A stretch of DNA of 64,000 bases from JAAYCI01 sp964369525 (lineage in GTDB: Bacteria; Bacillota; Clostridia; Oscillospirales; Ruminococcaceae). The DNA is taken from contig CAYJEW010000004.1 in the NCBI GenBank assembly GCA_964369525.1, positions 3,699 through 67,698 on the forward strand, read 5' to 3'. The notes below the pieces were generated by a model. The model searched no databases and was not told the DNA's origin. It saw only the letters and a list, made by a program, of their open reading frames with translations. The translations under genes were made by a program, and so were the position numbers. Below are positions 24,347-32,981 of this stretch, one piece after another (position 1 is the first letter of the stretch; every line of letters begins with the position of its first letter).

Positions 24347-25948
24347 TTATGCGGCGGGTGCTTCCATCCAAACGCGTGCAAAGCTGTAGCGGTGAATTTC
24401 GTTACGAACCTCTTCATCCACCAGCGGCACACCATGAATGTGCGCACTAATTACAGTTTTATATCCTGTGTCGTTGGTAAATACCATAGGCAGCTCTTCT
24501 GCCAAAATCGCTTGAATTTCTTGGTAGTACTCTGCACGCACAGCGGTATCGTCGGTTGTAATACCCATTGCCAAAAGCTCATCTACACGCTCGTTAGAGT
24601 AGCCGGCAATGTTCAAACCGCCGCCTGTAAGAATACGCTGCGAGATAGAGTTAATGTCGGGGCCTTGGTCGCCGCCAAGGAAAGACACTTCATAATCGCC
24701 CGAGAAAACATTTGTCATCCAGGCATTAATCTCTTGCTTGTCAAGCTGAATGTCAATGCCGGCTTCCAGCAGGTTAGCCTGCGCTACCACAAGCAGCTCG
24801 TCAAACATAAAGTGCGACACTTCAACAGTCAGGTATACGCCGTTTTCGTCGGCTGTGTAGCCGGCCTCTTCAAGTAGCTCTCTTGCACGCTCAACGTCAC
24901 GTTCGGGAATGCGTGCGTCTTCGTTAAGCGCCCAGTCAAACATTGGCGATACATAGTACTCTGCCAGGCCGCCTGCGCCGCCCAAGCCCACTGTCAAAAT
25001 CTGCTCGCGATCCAGCGCGTAGTTAAACGCTTCGCGCACACGCACGTCGGCGAACACTGGGTTGTTTAGGTTAAATGTAAAGTAGTTACGGTTAATAACC
25101 ATATTCATGTAGTGGTTGTAGTTCGGGTCTTCATCATACAGTGTAAAGTCACTGCTGGGAATTTGATTGTACATAAAGTCAATCTCGCCGTTCTGCCACA
25201 TCTGATACTCTGTTTCAGGGTCGGTAACTATCTGGAACACAATCCTATCAAGGTATGGCGCGCCGCCAAAGTAGTCGGGGTTAGCTTCCACTGTAACGGT
25301 TGTGCTGTCTTGGCTCACAAACTTAAACGGTCCGGTGCCGATAGGCGCCATGTTTGCGGGGTTTGTTGTCCAGTCGGTGCCCTCGTAAATATGCATAGGC
25401 ATAATCTGTGCGCCTGCAATCCAAGCCAGCGAGTAGATAAGCGTTGCATCAGGTGCCGACAAGTTAAACACAACAGTGTAATCGTCCGGTGCTGTAATCT
25501 CACTCACAGCCAACAGGTTGGTAGACAGTGTGCCCGCATTTTCCATAATAGCATCAAATGTCCATTTAACGTCGGCCGAAGTAAAGTCCTCACCGTCGTG
25601 CCATTTCACTCCTTCACGCAGCTGGAATGTCAGCTGGGTAAAATCCTCATTATACTCCCAGCTCTCTGCAAGGTCGGGCAAAATGTTGTTGTCTGCGTCG
25701 GTAACAACAAGGCTGTTAAACATCTGTACCATCGGGAACAGGCCGCCCTCGTCCATAGAGATAGCAGGGTTGTAGGTAGCGGGCGCGTTGGGAATGCCCA
25801 CAATAAATGTGCCTCCCATTTGTGGGCCTTCTGCTGCTGCGCCACTGCCCGAAGCTACCGCGCTACCGCTTGCGGGTGCGCTTGTGCAACCGGCCAAAAG
25901 TGCCAATGCCAAAACACACGCCAGGGCTACTGTTAATGCTTTTTTCAT
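24347..25948 (-). CDS. oppA: oligopeptide ABC transporter substrate-binding lipoprotein (SBP family 5)
   Basis: Extracytoplasmic peptide-binding protein of 533 residues. The signal peptide ends in LALLAGC with lipidated Cys21, followed by a Ser/Ala/Gly linker. The family 5 hallmarks are present: GGTFIVGIPNAPATYNP at the mature start, LAESWEYNEDFTQLTFQLR, VKWHDGEDFTSADVKWTF, and APIGTGPFKF in the middle. AGGAGGAG precedes the ATG at 25948. It is the last gene of the oppB-C-D-F operon, after a carboxypeptidase gene. The exact ligand (peptide, nickel or other) cannot be proven, but the context favours peptides. Confidence 0.93.
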   Translation of the reverse strand: MKKALTVALACVLALALLAGCTSAPASGSAVASGSGAAAEGPQMGGTFIVGIPNAPATYNPAISMDEGGLFPMVQMFNSLVVTDADNNILPDLAESWEYNEDFTQLTFQLREGVKWHDGEDFTSADVKWTFDAIMENAGTLSTNLLAVSEITAPDDYTVVFNLSAPDATLIYSLAWIAGAQIMPMHIYEGTDWTTNPANMAPIGTGPFKFVSQDSTTVTVEANPDYFGGAPYLDRIVFQIVTDPETEYQMWQNGEIDFMYNQIPSSDFTLYDEDPNYNHYMNMVINRNYFTFNLNNPVFADVRVREAFNYALDREQILTVGLGGAGGLAEYYVSPMFDWALNEDARIPERDVERARELLEEAGYTADENGVYLTVEVSHFMFDELLVVAQANLLEAGIDIQLDKQEINAWMTNVFSGDYEVSFLGGDQGPDINSISQRILTGGGLNIAGYSNERVDELLAMGITTDDTAVRAEYYQEIQAILAEELPMVFTNDTGYKTVISAHIHGVPLVDEEVRNEIHRYSFARVWMEAPAA

Positions 25949-26021
25949 GTTTCTCCTCCTAAATAATTGCGGGGGCTTGTACGCTCCCATATATTTTTAA
26001 AGCAATGCCTTTTCAAAAAAG

Positions 26022-27380
26022 CTACATCTGCTCTAAAATCTGCAATGCACTTTCCAGCTGTACCTGCACAAGCTTACGAATATCAATAACGCTATAGTTA
26101 AGCTCTGCCTCCAGCTCGTCTGCCTTCTGCCTCAACACTGCCTCCGCCTCGGCTTTTATAGCCTCCAGCTGCTTTTTCGCCTCGCCCTGCGCGCCGGCCT
26201 CCAGCTCATGCTCGGTGCTGCGTATCATCGAACCCCAGTTTAAAAGCTGGTAAAACCTCATCATATGTAAATTCGAAAACGCTTCCGACTCTTTGCACGG
26301 GCTGTTAAACTGCTCGCTACTTTTCACAAATGCGCGCTCGCCCTCAATACCGCCCATCATAATTTTCACATAGTCGCCCACCGTGTTTGCAAACGAGTTG
26401 CCCTCTGTGTAAAATCCGCTGGCCCTGTCAAAAAAGCTTTTCAGCATCTCAATATGCTCTTGCTGGCCGTCCAGCTTTTGCTCAATGGCTGCAGCACGGG
26501 TAAAGTCCATAATCTTTTCGCTGTTTACACGCTCTTCGTAAAAGTACGGTAGCTCGGCCACCAGCTGCACAGTCCCCTCACCGGCATATGCTCCGCTGCA
26601 CTCACCGCTGGTCATCTTTTCGGCCGGGTCGCCCGGGGTAAACTCTTCAAAATAATCATACATATCTTTTGCGGTTGGCATCTTGTAAAACGCCGGCGCA
26701 AACTGCACCGCAAACGGCATCTCAGGCTCGCCCAAATCCAGCGGTACTCCCGCTTTTTCCGACGATGCATACAGCGCGTCGTAAACGCTCTGCGGCTGCG
26801 GGTTTGATACATACCAAAACGTTCCGCCAAAGCCCGCATTATGTAGCGAATATATAAACTCGGGCTTCACCTCGTCTATAATCTTCATCAAAGCCTGCGT
26901 TTCGGGTATTGGTGCATCAAACTTGTAGCTTTTATAGTCCATAGGGAAGGTCCACTCCACCTGCTCGTACGACGCAGGCCTGTAAAAGTTGCGCGCGTAG
27001 TTGTGCAGGTTAAATGGTCCTTTAAACCATTTTTCGTTTAGCTTTGTGCCGTCCACATCCGACACCGGCATAATATAAAATGTATAGTCCAGCTTTTCTC
27101 TGTACTCGTCGTCCTCAGCAATAGCCCTAGCCCAGTAGTGGCTCATCATAGCGCCTATAGGCTCGTTTGGGTGTGGACAGCCGTAAAACAGCGCCGCCTT
27201 GCTACCGTTTCCAATCTTAGCACACAGCATAGGGTTCCCCTTGCGCGATGTCCCCACCTGCGTCACCGTCACCTTGTCGGGGTAGTCCTTGCCAAGCTGT
27301 ATCAAAGCCGCGTCCAGCTCGTCCACCGTTAAAAACACCTTGTAATCGGGTACATTGTCCAGAATGCTTTGCATGCTCAT
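26022..27380 (-). CDS. M14 family zinc carboxypeptidase
   Basis: Metallocarboxypeptidase-like protein of 452 residues without a signal peptide, so it would act on imported peptides in the cytoplasm. Zinc ligands are visible as HPNEP (His-x-x-Glu, around residue 70) and the His in YSLHNAGF; a downstream LVAELPYF offers the catalytic Glu. The last 90 residues are helical and charged, outside the usual catalytic domain. The gene is embedded between the transporter ATPase and binding-protein genes, which strongly links it to peptide uptake. Start at 27380 or at the second Met, 27374. Confidence 0.88.
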   Translation of the reverse strand: MSMQSILDNVPDYKVFLTVDELDAALIQLGKDYPDKVTVTQVGTSRKGNPMLCAKIGNGSKAALFYGCPHPNEPIGAMMSHYWARAIAEDDEYREKLDYTFYIMPVSDVDGTKLNEKWFKGPFNLHNYARNFYRPASYEQVEWTFPMDYKSYKFDAPIPETQALMKIIDEVKPEFIYSLHNAGFGGTFWYVSNPQPQSVYDALYASSEKAGVPLDLGEPEMPFAVQFAPAFYKMPTAKDMYDYFEEFTPGDPAEKMTSGECSGAYAGEGTVQLVAELPYFYEERVNSEKIMDFTRAAAIEQKLDGQQEHIEMLKSFFDRASGFYTEGNSFANTVGDYVKIMMGGIEGERAFVKSSEQFNSPCKESEAFSNLHMMRFYQLLNWGSMIRSTEHELEAGAQGEAKKQLEAIKAEAEAVLRQKADELEAELNYSVIDIRKLVQVQLESALQILEQM

Positions 27381-27409
27381 AATCCGCCGCCCCCTTAGTT
27401 ATAGCTTTT

Positions 27410-28408
27410 TTATGGCTTTTGATAAAAACAACTATATAAATGCCCGCCGCCCGCGTCTACCATTGGCGGGTACTCCGCTGCGCACCGCTCGCCTCGCATG
27501 TAGCACCTAGGCTCAAAGTAACACCCAGGGCCTGTGCCTATCGGCGTTGGCGGCTCGCCATCAATATTTATCACCTCACGCTTTTCGGTGGGGTCCAAAG
27601 AGGCCGAGTTAGATATAAGCGCCTTTGTATACGGATGGATAGGATTATGCAACACATCGTCCGTTTTGCCAATCTCCACAATGCGCCCAAGGTACATAAC
27701 AGCCACCCTGTTCGATATATACCTTGTGGTTGCAATGTCATGGCTTATAAACACCATACATGCCTCTTTTTCAATGGTCTGCTTTTCCAAAAGGTGCAAA
27801 ATATCGGCCCTTATCGACACATCCAGCATCGACACCGCCTCGTCCGCCACCACAAACGCAGGCTTCATCAACATCGCCCGCATAATCGAAATTCGCTGCA
27901 GCTGCCCGCCCGAAAGCTCGTGCGGATACCTTTTAATGTAATCTTTTGCAGGGCGTAGGCCGGCCTGCTCCAGCGTTTCAAGGCATATGTCCTGCCGCTG
28001 CTTTACGTTTTGCCCAATGCCGTGCAATTTTAGCGGTGTCATCAGCGCCGTCTCTATCGTCTCGCGCGGGTCAAACACCTCGTACGGGTTCTGAAAAATT
28101 AGCTGTACCATGCGCCTAAACGCAAGCCGCTGTTCTTTTTTGTGCTCGTTCACGCTCTTTGTGTTCTGCCCATTAATTATAATGTCGCCGGCGCTCGGCG
28201 GCTCTAGGTTAATCAACATCCGCCCAAGCGTGCTTTTCCCGCAGCCGCTCTCACCAATCACGCCCAAAATCTCGCCCTTTTGTAGCTCAAAGCTAACGCC
28301 GTCAACCGCCTTCACGGTTGCTCTGCGTTTTTTATCGCCTGCGGCGGCGCTTCCTTTTTGGGTGTAATGCTTTACAACATTCTCCACCTGCAATACAGCA
28401 CTGCTCAT
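27410..28408 (-). CDS. oppF: oligopeptide ABC transporter ATP-binding protein, OppF type
   Basis: ATPase subunit of 332 residues. Walker A GESGCGKST, signature LSGGQLQR and Walker B FVVADEAVSMLD are present, and the C-terminus has the cysteine-containing oligopeptide transporter motif GPGCYFEPRC. An insertion with TQKGSAAAGDKKRR precedes the Walker A motif. The real start is the ATG at 28408, which overlaps the oppD stop as ATGA; the frame open to 28510 is only an upstream extension. Confidence 0.93.
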   Translation of the reverse strand: MSSAVLQVENVVKHYTQKGSAAAGDKKRRATVKAVDGVSFELQKGEILGVIGESGCGKSTLGRMLINLEPPSAGDIIINGQNTKSVNEHKKEQRLAFRRMVQLIFQNPYEVFDPRETIETALMTPLKLHGIGQNVKQRQDICLETLEQAGLRPAKDYIKRYPHELSGGQLQRISIMRAMLMKPAFVVADEAVSMLDVSIRADILHLLEKQTIEKEACMVFISHDIATTRYISNRVAVMYLGRIVEIGKTDDVLHNPIHPYTKALISNSASLDPTEKREVINIDGEPPTPIGTGPGCYFEPRCYMRGERCAAEYPPMVDAGGGHLYSCFYQKP

Positions 28409-29373
28409 AATGCACCCTCTTCCGGCAAAAAGCAGGCCACGCTCCAGCCTCTTTCCAGCTCCTGTAGCTGTGGCCGCTGTGTTCTGCATTGCTCGGTTGC
28501 TTTTTCGCACCTGTCTGCAAACGCACAGCCTGCCATAGGCGTGCTCAGGTCTGGCAAAGAGCCGGGTATGCCCCTCAGGTTGCCCTTTTCGCCTGTAAAT
28601 GAAGGGAACGAGCGCATAAGCCCTCTGGTGTATGGGTGGCGCGCAAACCGCAGAATGTCGGTAGTATACCCCATCTCCATTATGCGCCCGGCATACATTA
28701 CCACCACTTTTTTACAGCTAGACGACACCACCGCCATGTTGTGTGTAATCATAAGCCTTGTCACATTTTCGGTCTCTTCAAGGTGCGCAATCTCGCGCAA
28801 AATCTGGCTCTCGGTCACAACATCCAGCGCTGTTGTGGCCTCGTCCAAAATAATCAACGATGGGTTAAACATCAGGCTCATCGCAATAGACACCCTCTGC
28901 AACATACCTCCGCTTAGCTGGTGCGGGTAAAGGTCGTATACCCTTGTAGCCAGATTCACCTTTGCCAAAAGGCTCTGGGCCACCTCTTTGCACTCCTGCT
29001 TTGTGGCCTTTGGCAGGTGCACACGATATATCCCCGCCATCTGCGTGCCTATCTTGTGCACAGGCGAAAGCCCGCTCATAGATTTTTGAAAAACCGCCGA
29101 CAGCTCTTTCCACCTAATAGGCGCCAGCTGTTCGGGTGTAAGGCCCACTAGGTTCTGCCCTTTAAATATAATCTCGCCGTCCAGCGCCGCCACTGCGGCA
29201 GGCAATAGCCGCAAAACCCCCATAGCAAGGGTAGACTTGCCCGAGCCCGACTCCCCAACAATACCAATAGAGTCCTGCTCTTCCACCGTAAGGCAAATAT
29301 CATCACAGGCCAGCACCTGCCTGCCACTTGTGTTGTATCTAATATTCAGGTTTTTTATCTCTAAAACAGGCAT
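28405..29373 (-). CDS. oppD: oligopeptide ABC transporter ATP-binding protein, OppD type
   Basis: ATPase subunit of 322 residues with Walker A GESGSGKST, signature LSGGMLQR, Walker B LIILDEATTALD and the C-terminal GCAFADRCEKA cysteine motif of OppD/DppD proteins. AAGGAGG precedes the ATG. It pairs with OppF to power OppBC. There is a 76-bp gap to oppC upstream, without a visible terminator. Confidence 0.94.
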   Translation of the reverse strand: MPVLEIKNLNIRYNTSGRQVLACDDICLTVEEQDSIGIVGESGSGKSTLAMGVLRLLPAAVAALDGEIIFKGQNLVGLTPEQLAPIRWKELSAVFQKSMSGLSPVHKIGTQMAGIYRVHLPKATKQECKEVAQSLLAKVNLATRVYDLYPHQLSGGMLQRVSIAMSLMFNPSLIILDEATTALDVVTESQILREIAHLEETENVTRLMITHNMAVVSSSCKKVVVMYAGRIMEMGYTTDILRFARHPYTRGLMRSFPSFTGEKGNLRGIPGSLPDLSTPMAGCAFADRCEKATEQCRTQRPQLQELERGWSVACFLPEEGAL

Positions 29374-29449
29374 AGCCAGCCTCCTTTCACCTTTAAAAAT
29401 TCACCTTGCCAAAAAAACCGCACCGCCACAACACGCCTGCGCTCTTTGG

Positions 29450-30310
29450 CTAGTGCCCTGTATTGTTAAGCTTTGGGGTTATAAATCGGTTCAGCCCGTC
29501 GCCCAACAAAAAGAATGTCCACGCCGTAAGCACAATTGCAATTCCGGCAAATGTGCTCACCCACCAAGCGCTCGAAATCTGGCTTCGTCCTTCAAAAACA
29601 ATCTGTCCCCAGCTAATAATGTTTGCGTCCCCAAGCCCTATAAACGAAAGGCTTGCCTCCATCAAAATAGCTGCCGATATGTTAGCCGTTGTGTTCACAA
29701 TAAGCGGATATATCCCATTTGGCACAACATGCTTTAACAAAATACGCCAGCGCCCCTCGCCGGTTGTAATCGCCGCCTTCACAAATACCCTGTCGCGCAG
29801 CGACACCGTCTCGGCCCTCATCAGTCGTGCGTTTGCCGTCCAGGTGGTAAGGCCTATAACAATAATCACATTTATAATGCTACCGCCAAACAGCGCAATA
29901 ACAATCAGTATCAAAAAAAACATTGGCGTCATATCAAAAATGCTAATCAAAAAGGTCAGCGCTTGGTCTACTTTGCCGCCAAAATACCCCGAAATTGCAC
30001 CAATAACAATACCTATAACTCCCGATATACCCGCCGCCAAAAAGCCAATAATAAGCGAGGTGCGCGTGCCGTACAAAATTCTGGTAAACAAATCCCGTCC
30101 AAACTGGTCGGTCCCAAGCAGATGCTCGCCACTTGGTGCCGCCAATATATTTTCGCCCAGCGCCATTGGGTCATACTCTGTTAGCACAGGCGCAAAAAGA
30201 GCGGCAAACAACAGCAAAAAAAACATCACAATGCCAATTCGCAGTGAATATATCTTAAAAATCCTTGCTCCAACCGATGCCTTTTTTTTCTTTCCAATAG
30301 TTGCGTTCAT
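29450..30310 (-). CDS. oppC: oligopeptide ABC transporter permease, OppC type
   Basis: Inner-membrane permease of 286 residues with six predicted transmembrane segments. It has the OppC-type N-terminal helix followed by an extracellular loop with HLLGTDQFGRDLFTRILYG, and the EAA-loop region RAETVSLRDRVFVKAAI for contact with the ATPases. AGGAGG precedes the ATG. Confidence 0.94.
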   Translation of the reverse strand: MNATIGKKKKASVGARIFKIYSLRIGIVMFFLLLFAALFAPVLTEYDPMALGENILAAPSGEHLLGTDQFGRDLFTRILYGTRTSLIIGFLAAGISGVIGIVIGAISGYFGGKVDQALTFLISIFDMTPMFFLILIVIALFGGSIINVIIVIGLTTWTANARLMRAETVSLRDRVFVKAAITTGEGRWRILLKHVVPNGIYPLIVNTTANISAAILMEASLSFIGLGDANIISWGQIVFEGRSQISSAWWVSTFAGIAIVLTAWTFFLLGDGLNRFITPKLNNTGH

Positions 30311-30352
30311 GCCTTGCGCCTCCTCTCAGGGTGTTTTCAATGCTACCAAAAC

Positions 30353-31318
30353 CTACTTTAGCCTAATGCGTGGGTCCAGCAAGGCATACACAGCGTCCAG
30401 TACCACAGTCACAGTGGCAATCGCCATAGACAGCATCAGGTATATGCCGCTCAAAATCGAATACTCTCGCCTGCTTATCGAATCTAAAAGTAGCTTGCCC
30501 ATGCCCGGCCACGAAAACACAATCTCCACCAGTGCTACACCTGCAAGGCTGTACGCAAGGTTCATAGCAAACATGGTAACGGTAGGCAAAATTGCATTCT
30601 TTAGTACAAACTTGCGGAATATATCCTTCTCCGCCATTCCGGTTGCACGATACAGCGTAATATAGTCTTCACTCATTATCTGCAAAACCGACGAACGGGT
30701 AATGCGGTAATACGACGGCGACTGCAAAATGGTAATGCAAGACACCGGCAGTATCATATGCACCATAATGTCCAGCACCCGCTCAAATCCGGTATATGCG
30801 GCCCTTGCGTCCACCATGCCCGCCGTTGGCAGCCACTGCAATGTAGAAGCAAAAAGCAACATAAGCATAAGCGCAAGCCAAAAGCTGGGCATAGCGTCCA
30901 GCATGTAGGAGATGTTGCTCATTATTTTGTCAAAAATCGTGTCGCGCTTGCGTGCGGCGCGTAGCCCAAAACTAACACCTATAGCCACCGAAAGTAGCGC
31001 CGACGTAAGGCTTAACAGCAATGTTGGCACAACTCTTTCGCCTATAATTTCAAGCACAGGCAGGTTGCTGCGATAAGAAAACCCAAAGTCCCCCTGAAAC
31101 ACATTGGCCAAGTATATACCAAACTGCACAAGTATCGGCTCGTCCAGCCTATACTTAATGGTAAGCGCCTCTATCATCTCGGGGTTTGGGTTATCCAGCC
31201 CGGCCATCAGCGCTATAGGGTCTCCCGGTGCAAGGCGAATTAGCACAAAGTTTACAAAAACCGACAAAACAACCGCTAACAAGCATATAATTATGCGTTT
31301 AGCCAGATATCGCGCCAT
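30353..31318 (-). CDS. oppB: oligopeptide ABC transporter permease, OppB type
   Basis: First gene of the operon; membrane permease of 321 residues. The N-terminus MARYLAKRIIICLLAVVL and the FVLIRLAPGDPIALMAG segment are typical of OppB/DppB, and the EAA-loop is RATGMAEKDIFRKFVLKNA. AGGAGG lies six bases before the ATG. A good sigma-A promoter is found about 77 bp upstream. Confidence 0.94.
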   Translation of the reverse strand: MARYLAKRIIICLLAVVLSVFVNFVLIRLAPGDPIALMAGLDNPNPEMIEALTIKYRLDEPILVQFGIYLANVFQGDFGFSYRSNLPVLEIIGERVVPTLLLSLTSALLSVAIGVSFGLRAARKRDTIFDKIMSNISYMLDAMPSFWLALMLMLLFASTLQWLPTAGMVDARAAYTGFERVLDIMVHMILPVSCITILQSPSYYRITRSSVLQIMSEDYITLYRATGMAEKDIFRKFVLKNAILPTVTMFAMNLAYSLAGVALVEIVFSWPGMGKLLLDSISRREYSILSGIYLMLSMAIATVTVVLDAVYALLDPRIRLK

Positions 31319-31394
31319 ACGCCCCTCCTAAAAAAATAAATAATCATTCCCACAATCATGCATAATATTACATATATAAATATAACATTGTTAG

Positions 31395-31423
31395 ATGATA
31401 GCACCGCTGTGTTCTCTTGTCAA
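31395..31423 (-). promoter_or_regulatory. sigma-A promoter of the opp operon
   Basis: Minus strand TTGACA (31418-31423), 17-bp spacer, TATCAT (31395-31400). Expected start near 31388, giving a leader of about 70 bases before the oppB ATG. A second TTGACA copy lies a few bases further upstream without a matching -10. Confidence 0.8.
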
Positions 31424-31594
31424 GGGCAGTGTCAAAATGGTTTTTTCACCTATTTTGTACAATAATGCCTTCGCCGCGCGCGCACCCCACCTTTTTCCCC
31501 ATTATTGTCCTCGCCTCAAACACATTTTGCATTGCCAAATTTATACACCGGCTTTGCAAACGCCTCCCTCTTACAGCCTCCCCCTTCAAAAACA

Positions 31595-31638
31595 TGCATT
31601 TTTTTATCATTTTTTTCTTAAAAAATACTAAAAATGCA
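31595..31638 (-). terminator. probable terminator of the radical SAM gene
   Basis: AT-rich imperfect hairpin with TGCATTTTT-type arms at both ends, followed on the minus strand by a T-run, about 30 bp after the stop codon. The low GC of the stem makes it uncertain. Confidence 0.5.
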
Positions 31639-31668
31639 ATTTCTGCGCTAACCTGTGCCGCACCATAC

Positions 31669-32526
31669 CTACTGCCCAAACATCGACATCTGCCCATACG
31701 GTAGCTCAAATTGCTGCACATAGCCAAAAATCTGCTTTTGGGTGTACATCATTCCATTTTTATCGCAAAAATCTTTTATCATGCGGCTTATCTTTGCGCT
31801 GCTTGGGCTACTTATCCCATATGCAGAACCATATTTTTTCATATACTCTTTTTTCAGCCCGGGGAAGTGCTCGTCCAGCTTTTTGTAGTAGTACTCCCTG
31901 TTTCCATACCTAAGCGTCATACCTGCGCCAAAACTCAGCACGCCCTTAACCCCTGCATCCCCGCAGTATTCCAAAATCCCCTGCACATTCTCCGGCGTAT
32001 CGTTTATAAACGGAAGCATGGGCGTAAACCACACAATAGTTGGTATTCCGGCTTTTTGTAGCTCCTTAAGTACCTCAAACCGCCGCCTTGTGCCGGCCAC
32101 ATTCGGCTCAATCAGGCTACACAGCCGCTCGTCAAACGTTGTCATCGTCATCTGCACAACACATCTTGCCTTTCTATTTATCCGCTGCAGCAGCTCAGTA
32201 TCCCGCAAAATCAAATCCGACTTTGTTAAAACCGCAACCCCAAACCCATACTTTTCAATTACCTCAAGGCATTTTTTTGTATTTTCAAGCTCTTTTTCCA
32301 GCGGCAGATATGGGTCGGTCATAGCGCCTGTTGTAATCATGCACGGCTGCCGCCTGCGCCCCAGCTCTTTTTCTATAAGCTGCGGCGCATTTACTTTAAC
32401 CTCTATATCCTCAAAGTCATACGTCTTGCCGTATACCTCGCTGCGGCTGTCGCAATATATGCAGCCGTGGGTGCAGCCACGGTAGATATTCATATTGTTT
32501 TTTGCCGACACCAGGCTTTTAGCCAC
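31669..32526 (-). CDS. SplB-like radical SAM protein (COG1533 family)
   Basis: Radical SAM enzyme of 285 residues or slightly more. The cluster-binding CxxxCxxC is in RGCTHGCIYCDS close to the N-terminus, followed by MTTGAMTDPYLPLE and LTKSDLILRD, the pattern of the spore photoproduct lyase-like group. It is shorter than true SplB and its substrate is unknown. The first standard start is GTG at 32526. However, AAGGAGG sits 8 bases before an in-frame ATT at 32538, and starting there would add KEIV, matching the usual family N-terminus; an ATT start is therefore possible. Confidence 0.85.
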   Translation of the reverse strand: MAKSLVSAKNNMNIYRGCTHGCIYCDSRSEVYGKTYDFEDIEVKVNAPQLIEKELGRRRQPCMITTGAMTDPYLPLEKELENTKKCLEVIEKYGFGVAVLTKSDLILRDTELLQRINRKARCVVQMTMTTFDERLCSLIEPNVAGTRRRFEVLKELQKAGIPTIVWFTPMLPFINDTPENVQGILEYCGDAGVKGVLSFGAGMTLRYGNREYYYKKLDEHFPGLKKEYMKKYGSAYGISSPSSAKISRMIKDFCDKNGMMYTQKQIFGYVQQFELPYGQMSMFGQ

Positions 32527-32590
32527 TATCTCTTTAATACTGCACCCCTCCTTGTTTTATGCGCATCTTTACACCGCTTTTTGCCACAAT

Positions 32591-32627
32591 AAAAAAAGCA
32601 ACCCGCCTAATATAGGCAGGTTGCTTT
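32591..32627 (-). terminator. terminator of tRNA-Tyr
   Basis: Fifteen-position stem with one mismatch (32595-32609 with 32613-32627) and a three-base loop, followed by seven T on the minus strand, directly after the encoded CCA end of the tRNA. Confidence 0.88.
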
Positions 32628-32711
32628 GGTGGGAGAAGGTGGATTCGAACCACCGAAGCGAAACGCAACAGATTTACAGTCTGCCCCCTTTGGCCACTCG
32701 GGAATTCTCCC
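32627..32711 (-). tRNA. tRNA-Tyr (anticodon GTA)
   Basis: Class II tRNA of 85 nt including an encoded CCA. The acceptor stem GGGAGAA pairs with TTCTCCC. The anticodon stem-loop shows GTA at 32675-32677, the variable arm is long as in bacterial tRNA-Tyr, and the T-arm contains GGTTCGAATCC. It stands alone, with its own terminator. Confidence 0.97.
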
Positions 32712-32923
32712 ACAACGCTTTGTTATTATATCAGATACCCCCCTTTATTGCAAGCCTATGTTACAAACTTTTTGCATTCCTGCTTTATTTAAAAAACATA
32801 CACCCCCTAACGCCTCATGCTATCCGCCTAAACTGCCCCCTCTCCCTTCGCTTTGCCATGCACCTGCAGGCCTCTTATTGGGGTAAGCAATAATATAAAT
32901 TAAATCCCATATTTTGTTCGGCC

Positions 32924-32957
32924 AAAAATAAGCGGCCGCAGCTCTCGCTGCAGCCGC
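32924..32957 (-). terminator. terminator of the M3 peptidase gene
   Basis: GC-rich ten-pair stem with one wobble (32932-32941 with 32948-32957), six-base loop, then TTATTTTT on the minus strand, 25 bp after the stop codon. Confidence 0.8.
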
Positions 32958-32981
32958 ACCTTAACCGCTCTTATCTTCTGG

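Larger units (their letters stand above)
31319..31668. other. intergenic region between oppB and the radical SAM gene
   Basis: AT-rich, 350 bp. It holds the opp promoter (31395-31423) and, at the other end, the probable terminator of the radical SAM gene (31595-31638). No gene is seen. Confidence 0.6.

Noticed and set aside
29463..30665. Plus-strand frame of 400 codons opposite oppC and oppB
   Set aside because: It runs antisense through two clearly coding permease genes; its composition mirrors them and no ribosome site is present.
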